Positions 21,823 to 34,753 are shown, counted from the first letter of the stretch. The stretch is DNA of 64,000 bases from Berberis thunbergii (GCA_003290165.1 QNQO01000456.1:124001-188000); one strand, 5' to 3'. Translations and numbers: made by a program. The notes: generated by a model not told the origin, from the sequence alone.

Positions 21823-23361
21823 ATGGCACAAGAAAAGAAGAGATCTAGTAATAGTAGTGGTAGTGGTAACGGTAGTGGTGAGAAATCATCAAAGAAGGTT
21901 AAACCCAACAAAGTTCCGCAAAGGGGTATGGGGGTTGCAGCACTTGAGCGCATGCGGTTAGAAAAAGAGTGGGAGAGGATGAACGCCGATGTTGATGTGC
22001 CTCCTCCTCAAGTCCAACAAGACCTGTCATTTTCAAATTCAAATCTTTTTCTTCAACCTTCATTTCCAATATTTGGTACTGAAGTTAACAGGCCACCCCA
22101 ACCTACTGAAGGATCTGGGCCTCCCCAGCCTTTATTGGCAAGAAATTCACCTAGTATTTATGGCTCGAATGTCATCAACTCTAATGGATCTGTGATGGGT
22201 TGGTCACAAGGAAGCAAGGGAGATCAAGGTTCTTTGCCTTCAAGTTTGAATTCTTTGGAGTACAATCTGTTTGGTGGAGGCGCAGAGTATGGGGTTGAAT
22301 CAAATTCAAGGCAGGTTGATTCAACACTAAACATTCCACCCAACGTTGCGGTACAAACGAGACAACAAGATCAACCAATTTCATCAATGGTAATTTTTTT
22401 ACTAAATATTTTCTTCTAGTTTCCCTTTCATTTTCTTTTAATTGGATCGAAGATATTCAAAATGTTTCTCGGTTGCAGGTATTCTCTTTATCATCTGAGC
22501 CAAGCTCTGCAGTGGAACTCTCATCAAACCTTTCGATCCCCATGCGGCATAACGAGAAGGTGTGCGGCATTAGAATCTTTTCAACCATTTGCTATGATTT
22601 AGTTGACAATATTTCAACATGGATATTTCGTGAATGTAATACAGATTATCAATACAAGGCAGAGTGGACCATCAGCTCATGATTATCCACCCATCCCTAT
22701 CATCCCTTACCAGTTCCCTCCAGCTGCTCCTCAGTTATGCCAACCGATTGAATCATCAAATGGTATCAATGGGATTGTTAATTTGGAACCAAGGAATGCA
22801 AATTTCAGGTTGGCTCGGCTTTTATTTATGTGTGTTTCTTTCGTGTTTTGCTAAGCGATTAGTTCCCACATTTTTTTCTTTCTTTCAGTGAGGGTCATTC
22901 AGGTTCAACTTTTCGTCATGCCAAAGGCAGGGGAGATACATCTCAGATGAACCAATTTCAGAACACCAAGGACAACGCTGCACTAGATGGAGCTTTTCTT
23001 ACATTGGGTCCCCTTGGATCACTTACAATGAAGCAGCCCATGGTATTTTCAACTTTTGATCACCAAGGACCAGCAGCGGAATACCCTAATATGTCATCAC
23101 TTAGAGTAAATCAACAGTAACCCACTTGACCATTTTAAGGCACACATTATTGTTTTAGATTATGTGCTAACTTTGTTGCAACTAAATTTGAAGGGAAACA
23201 TTGAAAGCTCATTGAACTGGGCAAACAAACCCAGCCCACAAGAATCCTTGGGCATTCTTCTGGAAGGGAATCATCAAATGGGTTGTTCCACCGGTAACTT
23301 ATCAAGCAACAACCGCAGAGGTAAAACAAAGGGAACTTTGGATCTGAACCTAAAGTTATAA
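21823..23361 (+). CDS. SPEAR/SPOROCYTELESS-type EAR-motif transcriptional repressor
   Basis: Five exons (21823-22389, 22479-22559, 22663-22808, 22889-23105, 23194-23361) join in phase at GT/AG sites into 392 codons plus a TAA stop, with no internal stop. SPEAR/TIE/SPL proteins are nuclear adaptors that bind TCP-type factors and recruit TOPLESS co-repressors; SPOROCYTELESS acts in sporocyte formation. A basic Ser/Gly/Lys-rich N-terminus leads into the SPL-type motif RGMGVAALERMRLE (residues 34-47). The middle is low-complexity, rich in Ser, Asn, Gln and Pro. The protein ends in the EAR motif LDLNLKL (386-392). Length is near the upper end for the family. The start chosen is the first ATG of the conserved frame and is shared by both pseudogene copies (MAQE). 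Intron retention is possible; expression is unproven. No neighbour forms a pathway with it. Confidence 0.85.
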
Positions 23362-24970
23362 GACAAAGATCGAAGACATGGATCAGTATGCAAATGGAGG
23401 TGGAAGCAAGCTAGAGAGATAAGAGAGATGGAGTTTAATGTGTTTAGGAGAGTGTCTTTTAAATAATGTTGGTTGTGTTGTTTTGGCAGTTTGGTTAAAT
23501 GATGAGGCAGAGAGTTGAGTTCGTAACAAACATGCACGAGGAGTTTTGTCTTCTCTGGGGTATACGTGGGCATACCTATGGACAAACATGTGTGTATCCA
23601 TCCATTATGGTTGCTGACATGAGAACTGATGTGTTAATCTAGAAACACCAATCTAGTCAGATATTGGGAGTTTTTTTATACATTGAAATGCAACTCATCA
23701 TTACATTTTAACCACATTGTGTAACAACTGAAGCAATTATACCCAAGAATTTTTGTTAGCAACATCAATTTATATATTTTCATTAATAAAACTATCACAA
23801 TGCATAACAACCTATGTGAGCCTAGGACACGTGGCGTCTTCTTTTTTCCAATAACAAATGCGCTTAGGACATACAGATCGAAATAAGATTCTTTAAAATA
23901 TGAAACAACAAACACAAATCTTACTCGAAACAAAAATTCCCTAAATCTTATCCTAAGAGAAATAACGATATTAAGACAACTAAAAGTGAAAATAAACAAA
24001 CTATCCTCGACGAACTAAATTACCAAGTTCTAGTAATTTTACCATCTTTTGACCAAGAGATGTGTGATATGTGTAATTTCAAACACTATAAACTACAAAA
24101 ATACAACATTACCAAGTAGTGCTTAAGATCGATCACAATCATCCAAATTGCCTACATGGGACAAGACGTATTCGTTTTAGTGAATGCGCACAGAAACAAT
24201 TTTCATCAATGAAGTTCTCATAACTTCCCACTTTAAACGGATGCAAGTTCTCCAGAGAGCATTTGAGTTCTTGGAGATGAAAATAAATTAATATTACACC
24301 AAATTTCCACTATTTGGCTCCCTCATGCTTTCATATGTCTTTCAAATCTAAAAGTCGCCTAATTGATAGTGTATGCTTCACACCATTTTACTGAAAGCGC
24401 GCCAAAATTTCTATCTGTGGGCGCCTAAATAGTGAAAGGCTTTATCTCTAAGATCTTTTGTCCACTAGTACCCATAGGAGACTCAAACAATAGTTGTGTT
24501 CTCAGCATTCGCACACCATGCTCTTCCTTACTCGATAACTCATTACTTCAACATCTTTATTTGTGCAAGAAGAGTGATTATATTCCATTTGGTGAAAATG
24601 TGCTTTCAACATTTGCCATACGGAGGGCCTTACAATGTTGATGCTCCACCGAGAGAAAGGCCAACAACTAGTAAATTGTCTAGTTGCTCATAGTTCGTGT
24701 GTATATCCATGGTTGTGGCTTTGGCACTTAATTGCAAATATCTAGCTCACATAACACCACAATTACTAGATTTCCAACCTAGGATTTTAAAAAATAATAA
24801 ATAATAAAATAATAGTTTAGTTTGCCGTTCTTATTCACTAGGTCCAACAAACTCTAGTTGTTGGTACAACAGAATTCAGAGTGTCTGGATCTAGTGAAAT
24901 TATGAATTACAGTGGCTTGCTGCATGTTGATATTGGATTGTGGTAATCGCAAAATGCTTCAAAAAGACAA
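23362..24970. other. Conserved downstream spacer of the SPEAR block, copy 1
   Basis: No gene seen. It is nonetheless well preserved in copy 2 (31145-32620) and copy 3 (60725-62520): shared landmarks include CATACCTA(A/T)GG near 23570, AAATATGAAACAACAAAC near 23897 and GCCTTACAATGTTGATGC near 24627. Conservation reflects duplication, not necessarily function. The 3' UTR presumably lies in its first few hundred bases. Confidence 0.6.
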
Positions 24971-25254
24971 AAATCTAATGACAACACTCCCTCAAAACTA
25001 ATAATTCCCTTTCGGCAATTTCAGTAGTTATTTCCTCTCTCTTCATTTTCATGTAGAAAAACATTATCCCTTTTCACTAACTATTTCTCCTTCCTTTTAT
25101 ACTCAATTGTCCACAACATGTTTGTACACACTCCATCACATCATCTTCGGACCAAATGGACATTTTTTCCTATTTCCTATTTTGGGCATTCTCCAATCTG
25201 ACTCCCCTCCTGCGTTTATTTGACCCTTCTTTTTTTTATCACCCTTTTACTATT

Positions 25255-25560
25255 TCTACTCAATACAATTCTTCTCTGCAGTTCTCTTTGTAAATATCAA
25301 GATTCTCCAAAGTCTACTGATCAGATCAAGATCAAGTATAAATATGGGATCACCCCATGGTACTCGGGTATGGTGGAGTAAAAAGCTCAAGTGTCTTTTC
25401 TTTGAGAATAGTTGGTTAATAGGTGTCAACTATCTAATCGTCTTGTAAAGTGAGATTTGCCATACTTGTCAATACAAGTACAATATGTAAGTCCAAGTAA
25501 AGTCTTGTAACAGCTTTGAGTGATTAACAAAATGTTTAAATAATACCCAAAAAATTTATA
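25255..25560 (+). mobile_element. 5'-truncated copia-type LTR, block copy 1
   Basis: Shares AAATTCTCCAAAGTCT-like, AAGTATAAATAxGGGATCA, GAGTGATTAACAAA and flanking sequence with the LTRs at 33739 and 38976. The upstream third seen in those copies is absent here. Confidence 0.65.
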
Positions 25561-25825
25561 TCCTCTTTACTCCCCCAAAGACTTGATTGCTATTTAGTAC
25601 CTTTTTTTAAAAACTTTGAACATTTCTTCTTTTTTCCCTTTGTCGCAATTTCTTCAAACATTCTTCTTTAATCAATCACCACCACCCAACACTGATAGTG
25701 ATCACCATCCACGACCCCTTCAGCTAAATTCGAGTCAGCGGACCACCTCCGACCGTCGGCACTATCAAAAGCCTTAGATTTGTGTTGTTTTAGGGTGGTA
25801 TGAAGAGGTATTGAATTGACATTAA

Positions 25826-26030
25826 GGGTGTGTTTGATTCCTAGGAAATTTTCCATGAAAAATTACAAAAAGAAAGAAGAATAGGAGATGACGTGGAAAA
25901 GATTCTACATCTTGATGTTGAAGATGTTTATATTTTTTGAAAAAATTTTATTAGCTCTTCCCCTATGGAAACATTTTCCAAAATTTTGTAACAAACCAAG
26001 AAGATTATGATCATCACAAATTCATGTTAT
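25826..26030. mobile_element. Left part of a PIF/Harbinger-like MITE
   Basis: Begins TTAAGGGTGTGTTTGATTCC and is homologous to the more complete elements at 34414-34753 and 39657-39923. The right terminal repeat is missing; the sequence changes into MULE-related sequence near 26040. Confidence 0.6.
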
Positions 26031-26039
26031 CCATTGTTT

Positions 26040-26690
26040 CTTCTTTTTTCCTTCTTCTCGCTTCTTACTTTTGGATTTTTTTTCTTGGGAAGATAATGAA
26101 GGTTGGTTTAAGTTCATTGATTCATTTCTGTCACTGATTGCATCAACCACTGAGGAAAAATTGGAGTCTAACATTGTAGAGTTCGGTCTTAAATGGTTTT
26201 TTTTTTTGCCTAAATGTTTCAATTACTTCAAGGTGTAAGGAGAATAATTACTTTGTTAGGGCATGGACAATTACTTTGTTAGTGCATGGATAGATACGTT
26301 TGTGCATTTTGGATACTGGACCATTGATCGTGTAGAGAATGTTCATTCTAAGTTGAAAAAGTCTTGGAGAATTCATAAGGCACATTTTTTAATGTTTGGA
26401 CCAAAATCAATGATATGGTCCAAGGCAAGTAACAAACATGAAGCGACATTTCAACAAAGTATGACCAAGATTCAACATGAGCACAACTTCAAACTTTTTT
26501 TATTCGAAATAGATGGAGAAATGTGAGTCTTGCATTGCCACCACTTTTTATCCCAAAAATGAAGATTTGAGATTAGGAAACTACCACTCATCACAAACTT
26601 CGCACATAAGCAACCAGAAATATAGGAATTGGATTTGAGCACACACCTAAGTTCAATTCTAAAGAACCGGCGGGCGGGTGATAAAGGCAT
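26040..26690 (+). pseudogene. MULE (FAR1-like) transposase C-terminal remnant, copy 2
   Basis: From 26263 one frame reads NYFVSAWIDTFVHFGYWTID, RVENVHSKLKKSW and then ATFQQSMTKIQHEHNFK. This matches the region of plant MULE/FAR1-related transposases with the pattern FV.AWTD...HFGN.TTNRVES.HSKLK, followed by ASFE.SL..VQHEFK. The frame ends at a stop after EIDGEM (26524-26526), and the SWIM zinc-finger region normally next in such proteins is not found. Homologous nucleotide sequence continues to about 26690. Confidence 0.75.
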
Positions 26691-26699
26691 TCGCAATAT

Positions 26700-28820
26700 G
26701 GTATTAGATGGCATTTTCGTTTATGGGCCACAATTTTGTCATTTTTTAAATCATTTATGAAGTCAATGTACTATGCATTTGTGTTCGTTTGTTATGGTTG
26801 CACCTAAGGTGATGAGTTGTGTTTTATATGCACATATTTTTGCCATTTTAAAGTCAATGTATTATGTATTTGAATTCACTTTTTAAGCATTTTGGTTGCC
26901 TTACGTGTCTAAACTTTGAAGTTATTATGGAGTCCCTTCATTTGTTTACTATTGTAATGAATTTTTGGCCATTGTAGACGATGGCCAAATAACAATGTAT
27001 GCCTACAACTCCAAAATGGAACTATCATTTAGACACAAGATGACAAGGTCAAGTAAAAAGCGCTCCTCCGACTACACCTTAGGTTGATGTTCATACCGAG
27101 TCAACAAAAGAAAAGTAAAAGTAACCTAGGTTTTACTCAGGTCAATCTTATATGGTAAGACCGTGAAAAATTAATGCATTTCTAAGTGAGTCATAACACA
27201 TAAAGCATGGGAGCACATGTTTCATCATCAATTAACTACTAGCATGAAAAGGCCTACATAGTTTGCTAGGTGAACTTTGGTTAAAACAAGCCTTCTTAGT
27301 TTTGTCACCCTATAGGGATGATTTAACCTTCTAGAATAGACTACTTATTAGCTTTCAAGTTATTTGACTACCCATACAACATTGGAGCACAAAATAAATA
27401 TAAGGACAACTATATTCAACAAAAAAAAAATCAACTAAATTTTACTGGGTTCAATCTTATATATATGGTAAGAACGCGAAAATTCAATGTATTTCTACGA
27501 GAATTGTCACGAGTTGGCACCAATGGGACAAGTCCTGACACTTGTAAAACACAAGTTCTATCATCGATTAGCATACTAGCGTGAATGATTTTGCATAGTT
27601 TTCTAGATGGACCTTAGTGAAAACAAGTGTTCCTAGTTTTGGCTATCTAGGGGATGTTGATTTAACTTCTAAAATATACTATTTATTAACTTTAGAGCAT
27701 TGTTTCAATTAGCCTTCAATGGGCCACAACATAACCTTGGGACACGAGCACACACAAAAGAAAAAGGATGTAAACTCAACAAAAAAGGAAATTTTCAATT
27801 AAGTTTTGTGGGCTCAATCTTATAGGGTAAGAATGTAAAAATTTAATGTATTTCATAGTGTGTGGTGCCCTGTAAAGCACAGTACATAGGAAAAGAAATC
27901 AAAATATGAAAAACTCAACTAAGAGTATGTTTGGTTTGCCATTTTCCTTGGGAAATGTATTCCCTTTCCCTTGTTATGCATATTTCCGTTGTTTGATTGT
28001 CTATTTACTGACACGAAATTGATACTTCATAAGACTATTTTCCCATTACCCATAGGAATCCAAGTCTTGAGAGTGAGGCCTCGAAATCAAATTCTTCTGT
28101 GTAATCAAACAGACCTTAAGTTTTTACTGGGTTTATCATATGGTAAGAACATGCAAATTCAATGTATTCTTAAATGAGTCGTGATATGTAATGCATGGGA
28201 ACACAAGAAAATAAATCAGAAAAGGAAAATGCAACTAAGTTTTTATTGGGTTCCATCTTATATGGTAAAAACGTGAAAATTTAATGTATTTCTAAGTGAG
28301 TGGTGATTTGTGACATATTGGCCCCACTGAAACTGGATTACATTTTTCAGTTTTTTTTTTTTGTAATTTGTAATTTTCATTTATTTTGTGCTCCAATGTT
28401 GTATGGTAGACCCCAAAAAAATAATCGAAACAAAACTCGAAAGCTAAAAATAGTTCATTCTAGAAGTTATATCAACATCCTCATACGGTAACCAAACTAG
28501 AAAGACTTGTTTTCACTAAGGAACGTCGTGTAAACTATTTGTCGTTTTATGCTAGTAACTAATCGACAATGGAACATGTACTCCCGTGTTTTACATGTCG
28601 CCACTAACTTAGAAATACATTCAATTTTTATATTCTTACCATGCATATAAAATTGACCTTAGTAAAAATTTAACCTGATTTTTTTCCTTTTTTGATTTCT
28701 TTTCTTGTGCACTCGTATTTTAGGTGGTAAATACATTTAAAATTCAATATATGTCTACTTGACCAACATGATAAGTTATGACATCAGTAAAGCACGGTGA
28801 CTCATATTCAATGTATAAAC
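26700..28820. repeat. Direct/inverted repeat array, copy 2
   Basis: Marker GGTAAGAxCGxGAAAATT recurs near 27153, 27470, 27826, 28141 and 28264. An inverted section (about 28440-28700) carries ATTCTTACCATGCATATAAAA. It is interrupted by a MITE at 27923-28116. Confidence 0.75.
27923..28116. mobile_element. Tourist-like MITE inserted in the copy 2 array
   Basis: Ends GAGTATGTTTGGTTTGCC and the complement of AGGTCTGTTTGATTACAC, flanked by TAA at 27920-27922 and 28117-28119. The unoccupied site AACTAAGTTTTTAC is present in copy 1 at about 19260-19272, which confirms the insertion limits. Confidence 0.75.
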
Positions 28821-29059
28821 CTAATAAAAACTCCAACTCACTCACTAGAGTTTAATTGCTTCCTGAATCATTCCAAGGCATTATTACCAAATGTACCTCA
28901 ATGGCCCCTACTTTTAGACCTCTTTTTCCAAATGTAGAGATTTCACAACACCTTAACCCCCAGGCACCTCTCTTCATTTGGAAAGAACTAAAGTGGCAGA
29001 GCAACAAATAAAGAAAATAGTTATTGTTTTTATAGTTATAAAAGGAAATTTGGATTGGT

Positions 29060-29075
29060 TGGGGCTATGAAAAGA
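29060..29075 (+). promoter_or_regulatory. Decayed TATA region of SPEAR pseudogene copy 2
   Basis: GGGGCTATGAAAAGAGG aligns with GGGCTATAAAAAGGG of copy 1; the TATA core carries an A to G change. Confidence 0.6.
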
Positions 29076-29705
29076 GGTGGTGTCTGAGCTAATGTGGCAC
29101 AAAAAATGTCAGTAATGTGGCATAAAAAATGCAAGCACACCACTCACGCTTCTCTAAATTTGAGAGAAAAAAAGAGAGAGAGAGAGAGTGAAAATGATCC
29201 GAAAGAAAATGGGAGAAATGGAGTGAAAAAAGAAGTTTAGATAGAAAAGAGAGGATTTAGAGAGAAAAAGTTTGATTTGTTTTAGGATAAACAAGTTTGG
29301 GATTGCTTGGATCTCCGTCAATGTTTGCTGACAATTTGAGTGGTGATTATTTCCTTTTTTTCTCAATAAATCTGAAAATGGGGGATTTGAGTTTCCATCT
29401 TTCTTCCCGTGTTTTCAGGAGATTTGGTCGTTCTTAATGTTCATCCATTTTTTATTTTGCGTTGAAATTTATGTGTGCTTCATTTTTGAAATTTCAAACT
29501 TGGGTTTATCTAATTTTTCTCTTCTCCAATTTCAGTTCTTATTTGTTTTAGAGATTTCAGACTTTGGTTTCATTGAATTTTGTGGAATTTTAGTTCTTTA
29601 TATTTGGGCTTTATGGGCTCTTTGTTTTGCATGGTTTAGACATCTTTGGATTCTCATTTTTTTGACTTTTCTGGTTCTTCATGATCTAAGCAATCATTGA
29701 AGAAA

Positions 29706-31144
29706 ATGGCACAAGAACGCAAGAGGTCTAGTAATAGTAGCAGTAGCGGTGGTGATAAGAAATCCTTAAAGAAGGTTAAACCCCACAAAGCTTCACAACA
29801 AAGTATGGGGGTGTGGCGCTTGAGCGCATGCGGTTAGAAAAACAGTGGGAGTGGATGAATGCCATTGTTGGTGCGCCATCCAACCTACTGAAGGTTACGG
29901 GCCTCCCTAGCCTTTGTTGGCAATAAATTCACCTTGTATTTACGACTTGAATGTCATCAACTCTAATGGATCTGTGATGGGTTGGTCACAAAGAAGCAAG
30001 GTAGATCATGGTTTTTTGGAGTACAGTCTATTCGGACTCGCAAAGCTTGGGGTTGGATCAAATTCTTTGCAGGTTAATTCAACACTAAACATTCCACCCA
30101 ATGTTGCAAACTTGCAATACAAACAACAAAATCAATCTATTCCATCAATGGTGATTTTTTCATATTTTTTTTCTTCCGGTTTCCCCTTTCATTTTCGTTT
30201 AAGTGGATTGAAGATATTCTAAATGTTTTTGGGTTGCACGTGAATGTCTCTTTATCATCTTGACCAAGCTCTGCACTGGAGCTCACTTCATCCCAAAGCA
30301 ATTTTGACAACTTTGGCAACTTTCTGAACCCCATTTGGCATAACGAGAAGATGTGCGGCATTAGAATCATTCAAACATTTGATTTGGTATAATTTAGTTG
30401 ATAATGTTTTAACAGGGATATTTTCGTGAATGTAAACAAATTATTGGTATAATGCAGAGTGGACCCTCCGCTCTTGATCATCCACTAGGTCCAATCATCC
30501 CTTACCAGTTCCCCGCAGCTACTGCCAATCGATTGAATCATCTGATGGTATCAATGGGTTTGTTAATTTGGAACCAAGGAATGCAAGTTTCAGGTTGGCC
30601 CGATTGTATGTTCTTTCATGTTTTGCTAAGGGGTTAGTTAGCACATTTTTTCTTTCCCTTTATTTCTTTCAGGAAGGGTCATTCAGGTTCAACTTTTCGT
30701 CATGCCAAAGGCAAGGAAGATACATCTCAGATGAACCAATTTCAGAACGCCAAGGACAATGCTGATCTAGATGGAGATTTTCTTACATTGGATCCACTTA
30801 GAGAACTTACAGTGAAGCAGCCCATGGTATTTTCAACTTTAATGACCATGGACCAGCGGCAGAATACCCTAATATGTTGTCACTTCAAGTAAGTCAATTG
30901 TAACCCACTGGACCATTTTAAGGCACACATTGTTGTTTTAGATAATGTGCTAACTTTGTTTCATCTAAGTTTTAAGGGAAACACTGAAAGCTCATTGAAT
31001 CAGGCAAACAAACCCAGCCCACAAGAATCCTTGGGCATGCCCCTGGAAGGGAATCATCAAATGGGTTGTTCCAGCAGCAACCTATAAAGCAACAATCGCA
31101 GAGGTAAAGCAAAGGGAACTTTGGATCTCAACCTAAAGTTATAA
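29706..31144 (+). pseudogene. SPEAR-type repressor pseudogene, copy 2
   Basis: Homologous to the intact gene along its whole length. The start reads MAQERKRSSNSS, as in copy 1. One base is lost inside the SPL-type motif (about 29805-29815), so RGMGVAALE becomes QSMGVWRLS, followed by a larger deletion to about 29880. Exon 1 then continues (29914-30150, VINSNGSVMGWSQRSKVDHG). Exon 3 (about 30459-30594) has SGPSALDHPLGPIIPYQFPA, exon 4 begins near 30674, and exon 5 (about 30976-31144) still ends LDLNLKL but has an in-frame TAA about 20 codons before. The conserved splice sites and the preserved EAR codons show that it arose by DNA duplication, not by retroposition. Not expected to make a functional protein. 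Confidence 0.85.
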
Positions 31145-33490
31145 GACGAAGATTGAATACATGGATCAGTATACAAATGGAGATGAAAGCAAACTGGAGA
31201 GATAAGTGAGAGAAGAGATGGAGTTTCATGTGTTTAGGAGAGTTTGTTTTAGTTGGTTTTGTTGGTTTGGCAGTTTGATTAAATGATGAGGATGAGTTGA
31301 GTTCATAACAAACCCGCACGAGGAGCTTTGTCTTCTCTAGGTATGCGTGGGCATACCTAAGGCCAACATGTGTGTATCTATCTATTATGGTTGCTGACAT
31401 GAGGCCTGATGTGACAATCTAGAAACAACAACCTAGTCAGACATTGGGAGTTTTTTTACATTGACATTGTGTAACAACCAAAGCAATGCTACCCAAGAAT
31501 TTTTGTTATCATCAATTATATATTTTTATTAATAAAAAATCACAATGCACAACCTACGTGCTCCTAGGAATGCGAGATCTCCTTTTTCCTATAACAATTG
31601 CGCTTAGGAAATATAGATTGAAATAAGATTCTTTAAAATATGAAACAACAAACTCAAATCTTACTCGAAGCCAAAATTCCATAAATTTATCCTAAGACGA
31701 AAAACGATGCTAAGACACCTAAAAGTGAAAATAAATAAACTATCATAGACGAACTAAATTCCCATGTTCTAACACTTTTACCATCTTTTGACTATTAGAT
31801 GCGATGTGTAATTTTAGACACTACACAAATACAACATTGCCAAGTAGTGCTTAAGATCCATATTTGTTATATCCATTGTAGTGAATGGGCAAAGAAATTT
31901 TCTCAATGAAATTCCCATAACTTCCCACTTTAAACAGATGCAAGTTCCTCAGAGAGCACTTTAGTGCAGTTCCTGAGAGAGCACTTTAGTTCTTGGAGAT
32001 GAAAAAAAGTTAACATTACACCAAATTTCAACTATTTGGCTCCCTCGTGCTTTCATATGTCTTGCAAATCTCAAAGTCGCTTGATTGATAGAGTATGCTT
32101 CACACCATTTTACTAAACGCGTGCCAAAATTTATGCCTGTGGGCGCCTAAATAGCCTAAGGCTTTATATCTAAGATCTTTTGGCCACTGGTACCCTTAGG
32201 AGACTCAAACATTAGTTGTCCTCAACATTGGCCCACCAAGCTTTTCTTCAACATCTTTATCTGTGCAAGAAGAGTGATTACTCCATTTGGTGAAAAATGT
32301 GCTTTCAACAACTGCCTTACAATGTTGATGCCCCTAGTAAACTGTCTGGCTGCTTAGAGTGCGTGTGTATACTGTGGTTGTGGCTTTGCACTTAATTGCA
32401 AATATCTAGCTCACTAAACACAACAATTTACTTAATTTCCAACCAAGGATTTAAAAAAATAATAAATAAATAAAATTATAGTTTAGTTGACCGCTCCTAT
32501 TCACTTGGTCCAGCAAACTCTACTTGTTGGTACAATGAATTTCGGAGTGTTTGGATCCAGTGAAATTCTAGATTGCAATGGCTTGGTGCATGTTGATATT
32601 GTATTGTGGTAATTGAAAATGAAGAAATCAATGAGTAAATGTCTCAAGAAAACAAAAAGCTAAAGACAACAACACTCGCACTTGAAAACTTATAACTCCC
32701 TCTATGCAATTTCAGTAGTTTTTTCCTCTCCCCTTCCGCTTCATGCCGAAAAATACTCTCCATTTTCACTAACTATTTCTCCTTCCTTTTATATTCAATT
32801 TGTTCACATCATGTTTGTACACACTCCTTCACATCATCTTCGGACTCAGTGGACCCTATACTTCACCTTTGGACCCATTGGACCTTAGTTTCCCATTTTT
32901 GTACCTGTTGGGCTTCTTTCTCCTTTTACCTACTCCAACCCAACTCCCATCCTGTGTTTATTTGGCCATTCTCTCTTTCTTAACACCTTATTTGTTATTT
33001 TTACTCCATGCGCCCACATACTTTTCTTTTCCACTGTGGTTATTCCTTCCACCTTCAAGTTGAAGGAAATGTTGGAAGTAAAGGCTTTTCAATGTTGCAC
33101 CTTCTTGTCAATTTATTTTATTTTTAATTGTGTATTAGCTATTAACATTTTCGCTCTGAAGTTTGTTTATTAAATATTCAAATTGACTATCCAAACCTTT
33201 GGTTTACACATCATTTTTTGCATACTTCCCTACTCTATGTTCCTATTGGCATCCCCACTAGCATTATTTGGTTCTCAGTTGCATTCTAAAAGCATATAAA
33301 TATGTGCACTCATGATTTCTTGCCAGAATGAGAGAAAACTGCTTAAAAGATATTTAAGTCATTTTTTGTAGTCATTTTTATTTTTTATACATTTGGTTTC
33401 CAACTTCCCAACAACTTCATAGCTCATGTAACAAGAAAATACTTGTTCCATTTGGGAGCAACTAAAGAAAGTAATCAGCTATTACAACTA
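31145..33490. other. Downstream spacer, copy 2
   Basis: No gene. Paralogous to 23362-25255 and, from about 32310, to 36640-38030. Shared landmarks: GCCTTACAATGTTGATGCC near 32324 and GTTTAGTTGACCGCTCC near 32481. Confidence 0.6.
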
Positions 33491-33499
33491 ATGAAGGAT

Positions 33500-34170
33500 T
33501 TGGGAGCAACTAAGGAAAGTACCATGAATTGTGACAACTAGTCTGCAATACATAGCTGAAAACCCAGTTTCCACCCAACATGCAGAGAGAAACCCAGTAA
33601 TCCACCCAACATGTAGAGAGAGAAAGTGCTTCAAGGAGAAATAAAGCCGCAAGCAATCAAGACATACCACCGAGTGATAGGACATAACTTGGCAAAGTTC
33701 CAAGAGTTTCGAAGGCAACTTGGTATGACATCCAAGGATGCTAGTGATGAGGGTTAAGAGTCATCTCTGATTCTACAACTTTTTAGAGACTTCAAGTCTA
33801 TTCCCAATTAGGGATTTTTTTTATTTACTTATGATCTCTCTAGAAGGAATTTACGTGGCTCTTGATATGAGAAATATCTCTAGATAATCCTATAAAGAAG
33901 TCTAGAAAACAAACTAATTCTTCTCTGGAATTCTATACTTCTATTTGTAAATAACTAAATTCTCCAAAGTCTCTCTACTAACCTGCACCAAGTATAAATA
34001 AGGGATCATCCTATGGTTTTGGAGTGTGGTGGAGCAAAAAGCTCAAGTGTCTTGTCTTGAGAATAGTTGGTTAACAGGTGTCAAGTCTTGTCTTGTAAAG
34101 TGAGATTCGACATACTTCTCAAGATAATTTTTGTAACAACCTTGAGTGATTAACAAAATATAAAATGTTT
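33500..34170 (+). mobile_element. 3' remnant of a copia element: RNase H tail plus LTR, copy 2
   Basis: Upstream of the LTR, broken frames read IAENPVSTQHAER and AKFQEFRRQLGMTSKDASDE, then a stop. These resemble the end of copia RNase H (IA.NPVFHERTKHIE ... FR.QLGM). The LTR starts about 33739 (TGCTAGTGATGAGGG) and includes AAGTATAAATAAGGGATCA and CTTGAGTGATTAACAAA. The rest of the element, including reverse transcriptase and 5' LTR, is missing. Confidence 0.65.
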
Positions 34171-34413
34171 GAATAGTACCTCTTTACTCCACCAAAAGAC
34201 TTAATTAATATTTAGTACCTCTTTTTAAAACCTTGCATGTGTCTTCCTCTTTTTCTCCTTCCTCACCACTGACAGCCACCACCATCCCCGACCCCTTATG
34301 AAGCTAAAGTTGCACCAGCAAACCACATCCAGCCACCACCATCTCATGTCGCTGCCACCACCCCAAGCCCTAGACTTGTAGAGTTTTAGGGTGGCAAGTG
34401 TGAAGAGGTACTA

Positions 34414-34753
34414 ATTAAGGATGTTTGATTCCAAGGAAAATTTTCCATGGAAAAACTGCAAAAAATAAAGTAGAAACGGGAAATGAAGTGGAAATGATAG
34501 TCCATCGATTTTGAAGATGCTTCTATTTTTTTAACGAAAATTTTGTTAGCTTTCCCCTAAGAAAACATTTTCCACAATTTTGTAACCAACCTAGAAGATG
34601 ATAATCATCGCAACCTCCCTTTTTACTCTCCCCTTAAGAAAACATTTTCCACAATTTTGTAACCAACCTAGAGGATGATCATCATCACAACCTCCCTTCT
34701 TACTTTTGGAAAATTTTCCAGGGCAAATTTTATTAGGATTTAAACACACCCAA
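34414..34753. mobile_element. PIF/Harbinger-like MITE, copy 2
   Basis: Left end TTAAGGATGTTTGATTCC, right end complement GGGTGTGTTTAAATCC. An internal segment ending TGTAACCAACCTAGA is repeated in tandem (about 34550-34610 and 34621-34680). Confidence 0.65.

Larger units (their letters stand above)
17900..26030. repeat. Large duplicated block, copy 1
   Basis: Order of parts: MULE remnant, direct/inverted repeat array (18240-20650), promoter and SPEAR gene (20660-23361), conserved downstream spacer (23362-24970), copia-LTR remnant (about 25260-25540), and a left MITE arm (25826-26030). The same order recurs at 26040-35279 and, with insertions, at 42870-62600. Copy 1 is the only one with an intact SPEAR gene. 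Confidence 0.8.

Noticed and set aside
26022..26222. Minus-strand Lys/Ser-rich frame
   Set aside because: Antisense of MULE-related duplicated sequence with pyrimidine tracts.
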